Assembly: GCF_001984155.1 (NCBI RefSeq)
Contig: NZ_MTQO01000053.1
Location: 620,001 to 684,000 of the forward strand
DNA length: 64,000 bases
Reading direction: 5' to 3'
From: Actinosynnema sp. ALI-1.44
GTDB lineage: Bacteria; Actinomycetota; Actinomycetes; Mycobacteriales; Pseudonocardiaceae
The translations under genes and the position numbers were made by a program. This document shows, one piece after another, positions 15,935-24,449 of this stretch. Each line of letters starts with the position of its first letter. Positions within the stretch are counted from its first letter, which is position 1. The notes beneath the pieces are model-generated. The model saw only the letters and a list, made by a program, of their open reading frames with translations, did not search any database and was not told the DNA's origin.

Positions 15935-16495
15935 ATGTGGAGACACATTGGTCGTGTGTGGACGACCGGTACCCAGTTCCTGGTCATGGACAAGTACTTC
16001 CTGTACGCGTGGCAGGGCGCCAACGACCAGGTCGACGCACTGTCCGAACTGCACTGGTCGGTGACCGCGACCGAAGTCGGGACAGGCTGGGCGGCGGTGG
16101 TCGCGACCGACGGGGCAGTCAACGACAAGGGCTGGCTCGAGGTCTTCCAGAACCGCAGGACCATCGCGATAGTCCAAGCCCAGGGTGAGCCGTACTCCCG
16201 GGCGCTGGGCAAAGCACTGGCCTACCCCGCAGACGGTGACCACATGGGCGACGTGGTCCCGGTGCCCAGCGGGGACATGTACTTCTTCAACGCCACGCAG
16301 GGCGGGGACGGCGACTGGCCGAAAGCCAAGCCCGGCAAGGCCCCGGTGACCTGGGAACCGGCGGACGACTCGGCGCGGGCCCCGACCGGACTGCGCTTCG
16401 ACGTGCCACGAGGCGACTACCAGCTCCAGGTCCGCTGGATGACCGAACCGGACGACGAAACCTGCTTCGCCCGCTGGCTGTTCACCCCCGTGTAG
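15935..16495 (+). CDS. Hypothetical protein coupled to pknG (186 aa)
   Basis: The ATG lies one base after the pknG stop (TGAGATG), so translation is probably coupled. The protein starts MWRHIGRVWTTGTQFLVMDKYFLYAWQGANDQ, has no signal peptide or membrane helix, and is rich in Trp and acidic residues with a C-terminal beta-like part (RGDYQLQVRWMTE). No family is recognised. Placement makes it a candidate partner or substrate of PknG. Its 3' end overlaps the convergent histidine kinase gene by 14 bases. Confidence 0.7.
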   Translation: MWRHIGRVWTTGTQFLVMDKYFLYAWQGANDQVDALSELHWSVTATEVGTGWAAVVATDGAVNDKGWLEVFQNRRTIAIVQAQGEPYSRALGKALAYPADGDHMGDVVPVPSGDMYFFNATQGGDGDWPKAKPGKAPVTWEPADDSARAPTGLRFDVPRGDYQLQVRWMTEPDDETCFARWLFTPV

Positions 16496-17534
16496 CCCGA
16501 GTCGGCAGCACGACCGTGAACCTGCTGCCACGGTCGGGCACGGACTCGACCGCGACGTGGCCGTCGTGCGCGTCGACCACCGCGGCCACGATGGACAAGC
16601 CGAGGCCCGCGCCCGCGTGCGTCCGGGACTCGGCTGCCCGGTGGAAGCGCTCGAAGATCCGTTCCACGTCCGCGATGCCAGGTCCGGTGTCTTCGACTTC
16701 GATCACCGCTTCCCCGTCGGCCGGGTAGACATGGACGGTTGCCGTGGCCGAAGACGGCGTGTGCTGCAGGACGTTGGACAGCAAGTTGCCGAGGACTTGT
16801 CGTAGCCGCAACGAATCGCCGAACACGACCACAGGAGCCGCGGTCAGTGTGATCTCGCGGGACGGTGCCGTCGCCAGTGCGTCGGCCACCGCGTCCGCCG
16901 CCAGCGCCGACAGGTCGACCGGTTCGCGTTCCAGCGGTCTGCCCTGGTCCAGCCTGGCGAGCAACAGCAGTTCGTCGACGAGCACGCCCATCCGTTCGGC
17001 TTCGGACTCGATCCGCCGCATCACCTTCGCCAGGTCGTCCGGGCGGGTCGCCGCGCCGCGCCGGAACAGTTCCGCGTGGCCGCGGATGGTCGCGATGGGC
17101 GTGCGCAGCTCGTGGGACGCGTCGGCCACGAACCGCCGCAGCTTCTCCTCGGAAGCCCGCCGTTCAGAAAACGCTGTTTCCAGTTGGGTCAGCATCCCGT
17201 TCAGCGCGTCGGCGAGCTTGCCCATCTCCGTGTTCGGCGGGCCTGGGGGCACACGGCGCGTCAGGTCACCTGAGCCGATCTCGGCCGCGGTGTCGGCGAT
17301 GTCGTCCAACGGCCGCAGGCCACGGCGGACCGCGCGCCAGGACAGCAGGGCGACGGCCAGCAGCGCCACGCCGCCGGAGATCAGCGCGACGTTCAGCGAC
17401 CGCGACAGCAACTCGTCCGGCTGGCGGTCGCTCTTCCAGTCCTGCAACGCGCCCCAGGTCGCGCCCAGGCCGATGAACAGACCGAGCGCCAGCAGGCCGA
17501 TGACCGTCAGGACCAGGCGGTTGCGGAGCGACAT
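16482..17534 (-). CDS. Sensor histidine kinase
   Basis: A 350-residue HAMP-type kinase. Membrane helices at about 9-30 and 47-66 enclose only a short outside loop, so the signal is probably sensed in or near the membrane. A HAMP linker (67-120) leads to the phospho-acceptor site FVADASHELRTP with His141, and an ATPase domain with GNLLSN, EVEDTGPGI and GAGLGLSIV. The ATG overlaps the response-regulator stop by one base. The pair belongs to the PrrB/TcrY-like actinobacterial group, but no specific name is assigned. Confidence 0.92.
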   Translation of the reverse strand: MSLRNRLVLTVIGLLALGLFIGLGATWGALQDWKSDRQPDELLSRSLNVALISGGVALLAVALLSWRAVRRGLRPLDDIADTAAEIGSGDLTRRVPPGPPNTEMGKLADALNGMLTQLETAFSERRASEEKLRRFVADASHELRTPIATIRGHAELFRRGAATRPDDLAKVMRRIESEAERMGVLVDELLLLARLDQGRPLEREPVDLSALAADAVADALATAPSREITLTAAPVVVFGDSLRLRQVLGNLLSNVLQHTPSSATATVHVYPADGEAVIEVEDTGPGIADVERIFERFHRAAESRTHAGAGLGLSIVAAVVDAHDGHVAVESVPDRGSRFTVVLPTRATRG

Positions 17535-18202
17535 CAGCGCACCCTGACGATGTAGCCGATCCGCGGGATCGTGTGGATCAGCGGCGGGTCGAACGCGTCC
17601 ACCTTCCGGCGCAGGTAGGACACGTACGTCTGCACCACGCCGTCGTTGCCCGCGAAGTCGTACTCCCACACGTGGTCGATGATCTGCCGCTTGGACAGCA
17701 CCTTGCCCGCGTGCACCACCAGGAACCGCAGGAGTTTGAACTCGGTCGGCGTCAGGTCGATCAGCGTGCCGTCGCGGCGGACCTCGTGGGCGTCCTCGTT
17801 GATCTCCAGGTCCGCGAACCGCAGGGTCTTCGTGTCGCCCTTGGTCCGCCGCAGGACCGCCTGCACGCGCAACACCAGCTCTTCGAGGCTGAACGGCTTC
17901 GTGACGTAGTCGTCGCCACCGACGGACAGTCCCGCGATCTTGTCCTCGGTCGCGTCCCGTGCGGTCAGGAACACCACCGGGGCGGTGCAGCCGGTTCGCC
18001 GGAGCCTGCGGCAGATGTCGATGCCCGAGCCGTCCGGGAGCATCACGTCCAGCACGATCAGGTCCGGGTCGAAGGACACCACCAGCTCGCCCGCCGCCCG
18101 GCCGGTGCCCGCGACGGCCGTCTCGAAGCCCTCGTAGCGCAACGCCGTCGACACCAGGTCGGCGAGGTAGTGCTCGTCGTCGACCACCAGGATCCGCCCC
18201 AT
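17534..18202 (-). CDS. OmpR-family response regulator
   Basis: A 222-residue regulator with a receiver domain (MGRILVVDDEHYL; phospho-acceptor Asp52 in LIVLDVMLPDG; Lys in YVTKPFS) and an OmpR winged helix ending RRKVDAFDPPLIHTIPRIGYIVR. It pairs with the kinase encoded directly downstream. It is divergent from the MMPL transporter across 99 bases that carry a palindrome, so control of that transporter is a reasonable inference. Confidence 0.93.
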   Translation of the reverse strand: MGRILVVDDEHYLADLVSTALRYEGFETAVAGTGRAAGELVVSFDPDLIVLDVMLPDGSGIDICRRLRRTGCTAPVVFLTARDATEDKIAGLSVGGDDYVTKPFSLEELVLRVQAVLRRTKGDTKTLRFADLEINEDAHEVRRDGTLIDLTPTEFKLLRFLVVHAGKVLSKRQIIDHVWEYDFAGNDGVVQTYVSYLRRKVDAFDPPLIHTIPRIGYIVRVR

Positions 18203-18222
18203 GCGGCCCAGTCTGCCTGCTC

Positions 18223-18235
18223 GTTCTTAAGGAAC
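18223..18235. promoter_or_regulatory. GTTC-N5-GAAC palindrome between divergent regulator and MMPL genes
   Basis: GTTCTTAAGGAAC is a 13-base palindrome 20 bases upstream of the response-regulator start and 67 bases before the MMPL ATG. It is a candidate operator for the adjacent OmpR-type regulator or another dimeric protein. OmpR proteins more often bind direct repeats, so the binder is uncertain. Confidence 0.35.
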
Positions 18236-18301
18236 TCTGTGACAGCGAACCCACAGGGTGGTCGCAGCCCGGTCGAAGATCCACTTGGTGCCCTTGACGG
18301 C

Positions 18302-20335
18302 ATGGAAAAGTTGTCGCGGTACGTGCTCGCGCACAAGCGTCTGGTCGGCTGGCTCACGGTCGTGGCCGTCCTGCTGGGCGGCGGCGCGTTGGCGCTGTTG
18401 CTGCCGAACGTCTCCGAACGCAACGCCTACCCGGGGCTGCCGGGGTACGAAGCCAATCAGAAGATCCTGGAAACCTACGGCACCGGCGGCTACGAACGGC
18501 CGTACGTCCCGGTCGTCACGCTTGCCGACGGCGTCGCGGCCGAGGACGCCGGGCAGGCTTTCGACGCCGTCGCCCAGCGGACCGGCAGCCGTGTGGCCGC
18601 CTACGCCAACACCGGCGACGCCCGGTTCGTCAGCGGTCGGACGACCTTCGGCCTGGTCTTCGGCGGGCCGGTCGAGCAGGGCGGGATCCCCGGCAGCGCG
18701 CTCGGTGAGGGCGCCGGGCTCGGGCCCGAGATCGAACGGATCATGCGCCCGCTGCTGCCACCCGGCAGCACCCTGCACGTCACCGGGCTCGATCAGCTCG
18801 CCACCGGCGCGGACACCGGCGGGCTCAACGTCCCGGTGAAACTGCTGGTCACGGTCGGGGCCGCGATCCTCGTCCTGGTGTGGGTGTTCCGGTCCGCGCT
18901 CGCGTTCGTCCCGCTGCTGACGGCGTTGATCGCGTTGCCCGTGTCGTTCATCGGGCTGCTCCTCGCCAGTCTCGTGATCGAAATCCATGAGACGACGCTG
19001 ACCATGATCCCGCTGTTCGGGCTGGGGATCGCCGTCGACTACGCGCTGATCCTGGTCGCCAGGTGGCGTGAGGAAGGCTGCGTGCACCGCGCGATGGCCA
19101 CGGCCGGGCGCGCGATCGTGTTCTCCAGCGTCGCCGTCGCCATCGGTCTGCTCGCGATGATCGTGCTGCCCGTTCCGATCATGCGGAGCCTCGGTGTCGG
19201 CGGCATGATCGTGAGCGCGACGAGCGCGCTCGTATCCCTCACGGTTCTCCCGTTGTTGTTGCGAAAAGCCAAGCCGGAAAAGCAGAGCACGGTATGGGAG
19301 AAATGGGCGCGGACCGTTGTGAAACACCGGTGGTTCGCATTGATCGCCTCTGTCGGAGTTCTCGCCGCATTATCGGTCGCCGCATTGGGAATCAACCTCA
19401 ACGTTCCCACGACGGACAATCTCGCGCATTCCGGAAGCGGGCACGACGGACTCGTCGAATTGGCGGATGCCGGAATTCCGTCCGGTGTCATGACCGCGTT
19501 CGACGTCTACGTCCCACCCGGCGAAACCGGGGTGGACGGGATTCTGCGCGCCCTGCCCGGCGTTTATGCCGTGGTCGAATCGAGGGACGGCCTGCTGACC
19601 GTGCTGCCGGTCGACGAGGGCGGTTCGGATCCGGGGAAGGACACGATTCGCCAGGTCAGGGCGGCGGTGCCGGACGGCGTGCTCGTCGGCGGGAACGTCA
19701 CGCAGCAGATGGACTACGTCGACGCGACCTACAGCGCGTTCCCGTGGATGCTCGGTCTGATCGCCCTGGTTACGTTCGTCATGCTCGCCAGGGCGTTCCG
19801 TTCGATCGTCCTGCCGCTCAAGGCGATCGCGATGAACCTGCTGTCGCTCGGCGCGGTGCTCGGCGCGACAGTGGTGCTGTGGCAGTGGGGCTGGGGAACT
19901 GAGGCACTGCTGGGAATCCAGCCGGACGGCGCGGTCGGCACGTTCATCCCGGTAACTGTGTTCGCGTTCCTCTACGGCCTGTCCATGGACTACGAGGTCT
20001 TCATCCTCGCCAGGATGCGGGAGGAGTACGACCGGACCGGGTCGACGACAGGGGCGGTGGTGCACGGGATCAGCCGGACCGGGCGGCTGGTCACGTCCGC
20101 CGCGCTCATCCTGTTCTTCTCGTTCGCGTCCATGGCCGGCGGTGGTGAACTGGACGTGGCGATCTTCGCGTCCGCGGTCGGGCTGGGGATCCTGATCGAC
20201 GCCACCCTGATCCGCTCGGTCCTGCTGCCCGCGGCGGTCGCCACACTCGGAAAATGGAACTGGTGGCTGCCCGAGTGGGCAGCCACCAGTTTGCGAGTCC
20301 GGGAGCGCGGATCTACCGCAGAGCCGACTTGCTGA
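18302..20335 (+). CDS. MMPL-family RND transporter
   Basis: A 677-residue MMPL/RND-type exporter. Residues about 13-35 form the first helix, an outside domain follows (PGYEANQKILETYG), and two blocks of membrane helices surround a second outside domain (about 355-470). The MMPL core is seen in LVTVGAAILVLVWVFRSAL and PLFGLGIAVDYALIL, with the second-copy equivalent FAFLYGLSMDYEVFIL. Substrates are typically lipids or hydrophobic compounds. The start at 18302 lacks a strong ribosome site. Its 3' end overlaps the convergent transpeptidase by 23 bases. Confidence 0.9.
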   Translation: MEKLSRYVLAHKRLVGWLTVVAVLLGGGALALLLPNVSERNAYPGLPGYEANQKILETYGTGGYERPYVPVVTLADGVAAEDAGQAFDAVAQRTGSRVAAYANTGDARFVSGRTTFGLVFGGPVEQGGIPGSALGEGAGLGPEIERIMRPLLPPGSTLHVTGLDQLATGADTGGLNVPVKLLVTVGAAILVLVWVFRSALAFVPLLTALIALPVSFIGLLLASLVIEIHETTLTMIPLFGLGIAVDYALILVARWREEGCVHRAMATAGRAIVFSSVAVAIGLLAMIVLPVPIMRSLGVGGMIVSATSALVSLTVLPLLLRKAKPEKQSTVWEKWARTVVKHRWFALIASVGVLAALSVAALGINLNVPTTDNLAHSGSGHDGLVELADAGIPSGVMTAFDVYVPPGETGVDGILRALPGVYAVVESRDGLLTVLPVDEGGSDPGKDTIRQVRAAVPDGVLVGGNVTQQMDYVDATYSAFPWMLGLIALVTFVMLARAFRSIVLPLKAIAMNLLSLGAVLGATVVLWQWGWGTEALLGIQPDGAVGTFIPVTVFAFLYGLSMDYEVFILARMREEYDRTGSTTGAVVHGISRTGRLVTSAALILFFSFASMAGGGELDVAIFASAVGLGILIDATLIRSVLLPAAVATLGKWNWWLPEWAATSLRVRERGSTAEPTC

Positions 20336-21509
20336 GCCACTTGTCCCAGCTGACCGCCCAGTCGTAGTAGTCGAACTGGGTGTCGGACATGGGCACGCTG
20401 CTGCCGACCACCTCGACCGGGTCGCCGATCATCGCGCTGTCGAAGTAGATCTTCGCGTTGGCTGGCGACAGGTTGGCGCAGCCGTGCGAGACGTTCCGCT
20501 TGCCCTGGTCACCGATCGACCCCGAGTAACCGTGGATGAACTCACCGTGGTTGGAGAACCGGACCGCCCACGGGACAACGACGTTGTCGTAGTTGTAGCG
20601 CGGGTTGCTCATCGAGTACGAGTTGTGCTTCTCCATCACCACGTGGATCCCGCTCGGCGTGACGCGGCCCTTGTCCGACTCGAGGCCGTAGCTGGCCGGG
20701 AAGTCGTTCACCACGGCGCCGTTCTGCCGCACGATCAACCGGTGGGTCTGGGTGTTGGCCTCGACCCGCTGGTCACGGCCGATGGTGAACGTCGACGCGA
20801 CGCTGTTCTTGCCGTAGACGCCGTTGCCGAACGAGACGCCGTAGAGCTTGGCGTTCACCGTCACCTTGGTGTCCGGCTTCCAGTACTCCTTGGGCCGCCA
20901 GTGCACCTCGGAGTCGCCGAGCCATGCCCACGCGCCCTCGGTCGGCACGGAAGTCTCGATCTTCAGGGCCTTCTCGACGGATGCCTTGTCCGCTACCGGG
21001 TTCTTGAAGTCGAGCTTGACCGGCATCGCGATGCCATACGTCTTGTTGTCGCCGACGTTCAGCGTTGCCTGTTCGGTCCGCCGCGGCTTCGCGGTCGTGA
21101 ACGACCCGGTGATCGGTACCTGCTGGCCGCTGCTGCCCACAGCGTTGCCGGACCACGTGTAGGTCTTGCCGAAGCCGAGGTCCTCGCCGACCACCCACGA
21201 CTTCTTGTCCGCGGCGAGCGTGCCCTTGACTTCCTTGCCGTCCGGGTTGCTGAGCCGGATCTCGTTGATGGTGCCGTTTTCCACGGCCGCCTGGACCGTA
21301 CCGCCCGGACTGGCGTCTGCCGCGCCGTTCGCGGGTTGCGTGGTCACGACCGGCGGCGTTCCCGCTGCCTGCGGCGCGACGTTGGTGTCCGTTGCCGTAC
21401 CGGCGTTCGGGACGATCGGCTTGCCGCCGTCGCCGCTGCACGCCGAGAGCCCCAGAGACGCGGCGATCGCCACTGTCGCGATCAGCTTGAAGCCCCGTCG
21501 ATTCGTCAT
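20313..21509 (-). CDS. Lipoprotein L,D-transpeptidase (Ig-like + YkuD)
   Basis: A 398-residue cell-wall enzyme that forms 3-3 cross-links in peptidoglycan. The lipobox LSAC places the lipid on Cys24. Two Ig-like domains (about 60-250) precede a YkuD catalytic domain with HGY (His326) and VSHGCANLS containing His342 and the nucleophile Cys344. This is the LdtMt2-like layout. It is a single gene with a CRP-type palindrome upstream. The GTG/ATG choice is settled by the signal peptide beginning MTNRRGFKL. Confidence 0.93.
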   Translation of the reverse strand: MTNRRGFKLIATVAIAASLGLSACSGDGGKPIVPNAGTATDTNVAPQAAGTPPVVTTQPANGAADASPGGTVQAAVENGTINEIRLSNPDGKEVKGTLAADKKSWVVGEDLGFGKTYTWSGNAVGSSGQQVPITGSFTTAKPRRTEQATLNVGDNKTYGIAMPVKLDFKNPVADKASVEKALKIETSVPTEGAWAWLGDSEVHWRPKEYWKPDTKVTVNAKLYGVSFGNGVYGKNSVASTFTIGRDQRVEANTQTHRLIVRQNGAVVNDFPASYGLESDKGRVTPSGIHVVMEKHNSYSMSNPRYNYDNVVVPWAVRFSNHGEFIHGYSGSIGDQGKRNVSHGCANLSPANAKIYFDSAMIGDPVEVVGSSVPMSDTQFDYYDWAVSWDKWLSKSALR

Positions 21510-21576
21510 GTTGCTTGCCCCCGTCCTCACACCCATACCGACGCGGCTGGAGGTTGGCACGTTGACAAGCTGTCAC

Positions 21577-21592
21577 TGTGACTCACATCACA
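21577..21592. promoter_or_regulatory. Perfect CRP/GlxR-type palindrome TGTGA-N6-TCACA
   Basis: The classical CRP consensus, TGTGA and TCACA separated by six bases (CTCACA), is present without mismatch, 68-83 bases upstream of the L,D-transpeptidase start. Actinobacterial Crp/GlxR proteins bind this motif. The position suits an activator or repressor site for that gene. Binding is inferred. Confidence 0.55.
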
Positions 21593-21908
21593 ATTTGGCA
21601 CGACCATGACAAGAAGGTCGCTATTCGAAAGATTGTGGCAGGCAGCGTGCGTATCGGCACGTTGGGTAACGGCGGAGGATCACACGAACGGCCCAGTAGA
21701 TAGTGAATTGAGGCAGTAGTGCGGCCCGTTTGCAGGCGATAGGCTCGTTCTCGCAGGCCGTAAGTTTCTGTGTTCGTGCTCCATCACGCTCGCGGAACAT
21801 AAACGCGGGCGTGCTGCTTTCTCGCCGAAGTTGGTGACGAGCGACGCCCGGGACGGCCCGGGGTTGCACGGTGTAATCCCAAGCTGATCCGGCGACGGAG
21901 GCAGATGT
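21593..21908. other. Long leader region of the cold-shock gene
   Basis: About 300 bases separate the CRP-like site from cspA and no protein-coding frame is convincing. Cold-shock genes often have long structured leaders that control translation, and GGAGG precedes the ATG here. I see GC-rich inverted segments near 21846-21870 but no defined RNA family. Confidence 0.35.
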
Positions 21909-22112
21909 ATGGCTCAGGGCACTGTCAAGTGGTTCAACTCGGAAAAGGGCTTCGGCTTCATCGCGGTCGACAGCGGCGAGGCTGATGTCTTCGTGCACTA
22001 CTCGGAGATTCAGGGCAAGGGTTTCCGCACGCTCGAGGAGAACCAGCGCGTCGAGTTCGAGGTCGGCCAGGGCACCAAGGGCCCGCAGGCCACGAACGTG
22101 CGGCCGATCTGA
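21909..22112 (+). CDS. cspA: Cold-shock protein (CspA family)
   Basis: A 67-residue OB-fold RNA chaperone with intact motifs: RNP1 KGFGFI and RNP2 VFVHY. The sequence [14 protein letters not shown] is typical of actinobacterial CspA. It binds single-stranded RNA and melts structure. It is a single gene with a long leader and ends in a strong bidirectional hairpin. Confidence 0.97.
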   Translation: MAQGTVKWFNSEKGFGFIAVDSGEADVFVHYSEIQGKGFRTLEENQRVEFEVGQGTKGPQATNVRPI

Positions 22113-22116
22113 CCTG

Positions 22117-22163
22117 ACAGCGAAGGGCCCTGAGCGGTGGTTCCGCTCAGGGCCCTTCGCTGT
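22117..22163. terminator. Perfect 21-bp bidirectional terminator hairpin
   Basis: Positions 22117-22137 are the exact reverse complement of 22143-22163, with a five-base loop (TGGTT). It sits between the convergent cspA and hypothetical genes, five bases past the cspA stop, and can end transcription from both sides. Confidence 0.9.
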
Positions 22164-22183
22164 CCAATCGGGGTGTTGTGGCG

Positions 22184-22540
22184 TCAGCTCTGCGGGTAGC
22201 GCAGCTGCTGGGCCTCCCACGACAACCGCTCCATGACCCATTCCTGGGCCAGTGCGTGCGGGGAGGTCTGGCGATGCGCGGCCACCTCACGGAGCTGCTC
22301 GTTGGCGATGAGGGACAGGCGCAGCTGGTAGACCTCGGCGTTGCCGAAGCGACGGCCGGATGCCGTGGTCTCGACATCGGCCTCGGGCGCGATGGCGGCC
22401 AGGTAGCTCTCCAGCTCGGTGTCGGGGGCGAGCTGGTCGGCTGCTGGGCGCCGAGTAGCGGCGCTCTTGCTGCGGCTGCGTCCCAATGATGGCAAAGGCA
22501 CCCGGACACGATAACGGTTCGGTTGCGGGAACCTAGTCAC
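22184..22540 (-). CDS. Hypothetical protein (118 aa)
   Basis: From a GTG start the protein has a basic N-terminus (VTRFPQPNRYRVRVPLPSLGRSRSK), a middle acidic helix (DTELESYLAAIAPEADVE), and a helical end, VYQLRLSLIANEQLREVAAHRQTSPHALAQEWVMERL, that resembles a ribbon-helix-helix-type or antitoxin-like dimerisation segment. No family is assigned with confidence. An upstream start at 22570 is possible. The GTG lies inside GTCACTGTGAC, which also occurs within the CRP-like site at 21.57 kb. Confidence 0.6.
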   Translation of the reverse strand: MTRFPQPNRYRVRVPLPSLGRSRSKSAATRRPAADQLAPDTELESYLAAIAPEADVETTASGRRFGNAEVYQLRLSLIANEQLREVAAHRQTSPHALAQEWVMERLSWEAQQLRYPQS

Positions 22541-22576
22541 TGTGACCCGCGACACACCGGGCGGGTGCAACCATCC

Positions 22577-23583
22577 CGGCGTTCAAGCGTCTGTTGTTGC
22601 AGGTTGAGCCAGCTCGCGGTGTCAAGCATGCCGCGTGTCACACCACGCATCCGTGGACATGATCGAACCCCGGTACCCCACCTGAACGCCCAGAGTGATC
22701 ACCCGATAAGGTGAGGTCCATACCAAACCGGCACCAAACCCGGAGGAAGCCAGCCTTTCCCCGCCGGTATACAAGCTTGAATACACAACAGAACAACCCC
22801 ACCCTCGCAACCCCAAGTAACCACAGGCGAGCGCAGTTATTGCTAGAAGCTGGCGTTAGTAAAAGCCCAAGCCGAGTGGCTGGTTCGAGAGGAACCGGAA
22901 CGTGGGGGGTTTGGGGGGCTCGGCCCCCAAAATGAATCGCGGGGGCAGGTGCGAAGCCGACGAAGGAGGCGAGCACCGATGCGGAGGCCCCCGCGCCAGG
23001 GGGAGGAACGCGGGGGCCGGAGGGGATCTCCACAGGCGCTGACCGGGGGTGTGTCAGCTCCTAGATTGTTGCACGCTCACCTGTCGTAGGCGAGATGTCC
23101 GCGCCCAAAAAATCCGGGGAACTGTTCACTTGATGTTTCCCCGCCTGGTGAACGGCTTGGGCTGACCGCTTCCGCGTGTTCCGGCCCGCCGACATTCGCA
23201 CGTTCCGGGCGAAAGTCTGGTACAGGTTCTGGCCCACTGGGGACGCGAGTCCTGATAAGTGCGGTTTTGGCGTAGCGCCCCGTCAACTGTGCGTGCGGAG
23301 TGATGCTCCGGTAGCGCCGAGTCACGGGGTGTCGAAGCATGTCGCTGGGCCCGTACCCGTAGGGGGTAGAGGTAAGGGCGAGACTCCGGTACACAATATC
23401 GTCCACCGCGCTCACCCGAATGGCCCTACCCAGACCTGCTCTGGCCGCCTAGTACCCGGCAAGATCGGAATCAAACCTGCTCAACCGGCTACCCACCGTT
23501 GTAGGCAGTTCACTCTGCGGGGGGCTGTGTGCACGGCTTTTCCTCCCATAACCTCACGGCCACAGCCGAGCCGGGGAGGCGTC
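22577..23583. other. 1-kb stretch without a convincing gene
   Basis: No frame here shows protein-like composition on either strand. The first part (about 22690-22870) is markedly AT-richer than the rest of the window. It contains one copy of the 32-base hairpin element (22901-22932) and several small inverted repeats. The last 350 bases, just ahead of the 82-residue ORF, are candidates for an untranslated leader or small RNA. I recognise no RNA family. Confidence 0.4.
22901..22932 (-). repeat. G/C-run hairpin element, copy A
   Basis: This 32-base element contains TTGGGGG/CCCCCAA arms around GCTCGG. Its reverse complement is nearly identical to the element at 24450-24482 after tRNA-Phe, so the two form an inverted pair. 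By analogy with copy B it is probably terminator-like. Confidence 0.65.
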
Positions 23584-23832
23584 ATGAGCGGGTCCCTCGA
23601 AGTGCGCAACTTCTTGATGCAGCAAGACACGATGACCGGGAGCGGAGCCGGGTTCACCGGTGGCGTCCCGGCCCAGCGCGGCGGAGAAACCTCGCGGGTG
23701 ACCGACGAGCAGATCCGCAAGGCACGGCTCGCCGTCGCCCGCAGCGCGCTGGACGCCGAGGACTGCCGACTGCTGCTGGACATGCTCGGCCTGGTGCCGG
23801 GCGACGACGGAATGCCGCCTGTCACCAGGTAA
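23584..23832 (+). CDS. Small conserved-type hypothetical protein (82 aa)
   Basis: The ATG follows GGGGAGG at good spacing. The C-terminal half, VTDEQIRKARLAVARSALDAEDCRLLLDMLGL, is a helical block of the kind found in many small actinobacterial proteins of unknown function. The N-terminal half is flexible. No signal peptide or membrane segment is seen. It is transcribed toward the tRNA cluster. Confidence in being a gene is fair; the function is unknown. Confidence 0.65.
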   Translation: MSGSLEVRNFLMQQDTMTGSGAGFTGGVPAQRGGETSRVTDEQIRKARLAVARSALDAEDCRLLLDMLGLVPGDDGMPPVTR

Positions 23833-24070
23833 CCCCAGGTCGGAACACCTGGGGGTGAGAGGCGACGGTAGCCGTGGTGGAACAGTCGCGCGGGTGTGAC
23901 GAGGACCACGAAGGCGGTCCATGGGCTCAAAGGTGCGCTCATGGGCCTCCAAACCGCTCCTCCGAGTGATGTTCTCGCAGGTAGAGACCCTTTTGGTAAC
24001 CCGTTTTGGAGAGCCGTGGGGTCATGCCCTAAGCTTCTCCTTGCTCCCAGCGGCAAGCCAAAGGGACTGG

Positions 24071-24143
24071 GCTCCCATCGTCTAGCGGCCTAGGACTCCG
24101 CCCTTTCAAGGCGGCAGCGCGGGTTCGAATCCCGTTGGGAGCA
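24071..24143 (+). tRNA. tRNA-Glu (anticodon UUC)
   Basis: A 73-base cloverleaf: acceptor GCTCCCA pairing with TGGGAGC, anticodon loop CTTTCAA (UUC), T-loop TTCGAAT. No CCA is encoded. First of a three-tRNA cluster read in one direction. Confidence 0.97.
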
Positions 24144-24182
24144 CGCGGTAAAGTGTAAGAAGCAAGACGCAGTACCAAGCAA

Positions 24183-24256
24183 GGCCCAGTGGCGCAGTTG
24201 GTTAGCGCGTCGCCCTGTCACGGCGAAGGTCGCGGGTTCGAGTCCCGTCTGGGTCG
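24183..24256 (+). tRNA. tRNA-Asp (anticodon GUC)
   Basis: A 74-base cloverleaf with acceptor GGCCCAG/CTGGGTC and discriminator G, anticodon loop CTGTCAC (GUC) and T-loop TTCGAGT. Thirty-nine bases after tRNA-Glu. Confidence 0.97.
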
Positions 24257-24318
24257 CAACATCTCGACAATCTCGATGTAGGTCCGGAAGAGCCAAGTGA
24301 GGCAATCCGGACCGATAC

Positions 24319-24392
24319 GGCCAGGTAGCTCAGTTGGTACGAGCGTCCGCCTGAAAAGCGGAAGGTCGGCGGTTCGACCCCGCCCCTGGCCA
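24319..24392 (+). tRNA. tRNA-Phe (anticodon GAA)
   Basis: A 74-base cloverleaf with acceptor GGCCAGG/CCTGGCC and discriminator A, anticodon loop CTGAAAA (GAA) and T-loop TTCGACC. Last of the Glu-Asp-Phe cluster, an order common in Actinobacteria. Confidence 0.97.
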
Positions 24393-24449
24393 CGGGCTCT
24401 GGGTGACCCTGCTCGGTTGCTTCGCAACCTCGCCGGGTCGCCCGTTTTA

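Noticed and set aside
16482-18284. Kinase frame extended upstream across the response-regulator gene
   Set aside because: The first 250 codons are an out-of-frame shadow of the response regulator; the true start is 17534.
22638-23033. Minus-strand 131-residue frame over the hairpin element
   Set aside because: It reads through the G/C-run hairpin, a probable terminator, and contains no domain.
23077-23415. Minus-strand 112-residue frame
   Set aside because: No recognisable motif, poor ribosome site, and composition like random GC-rich sequence; kept as non-coding.
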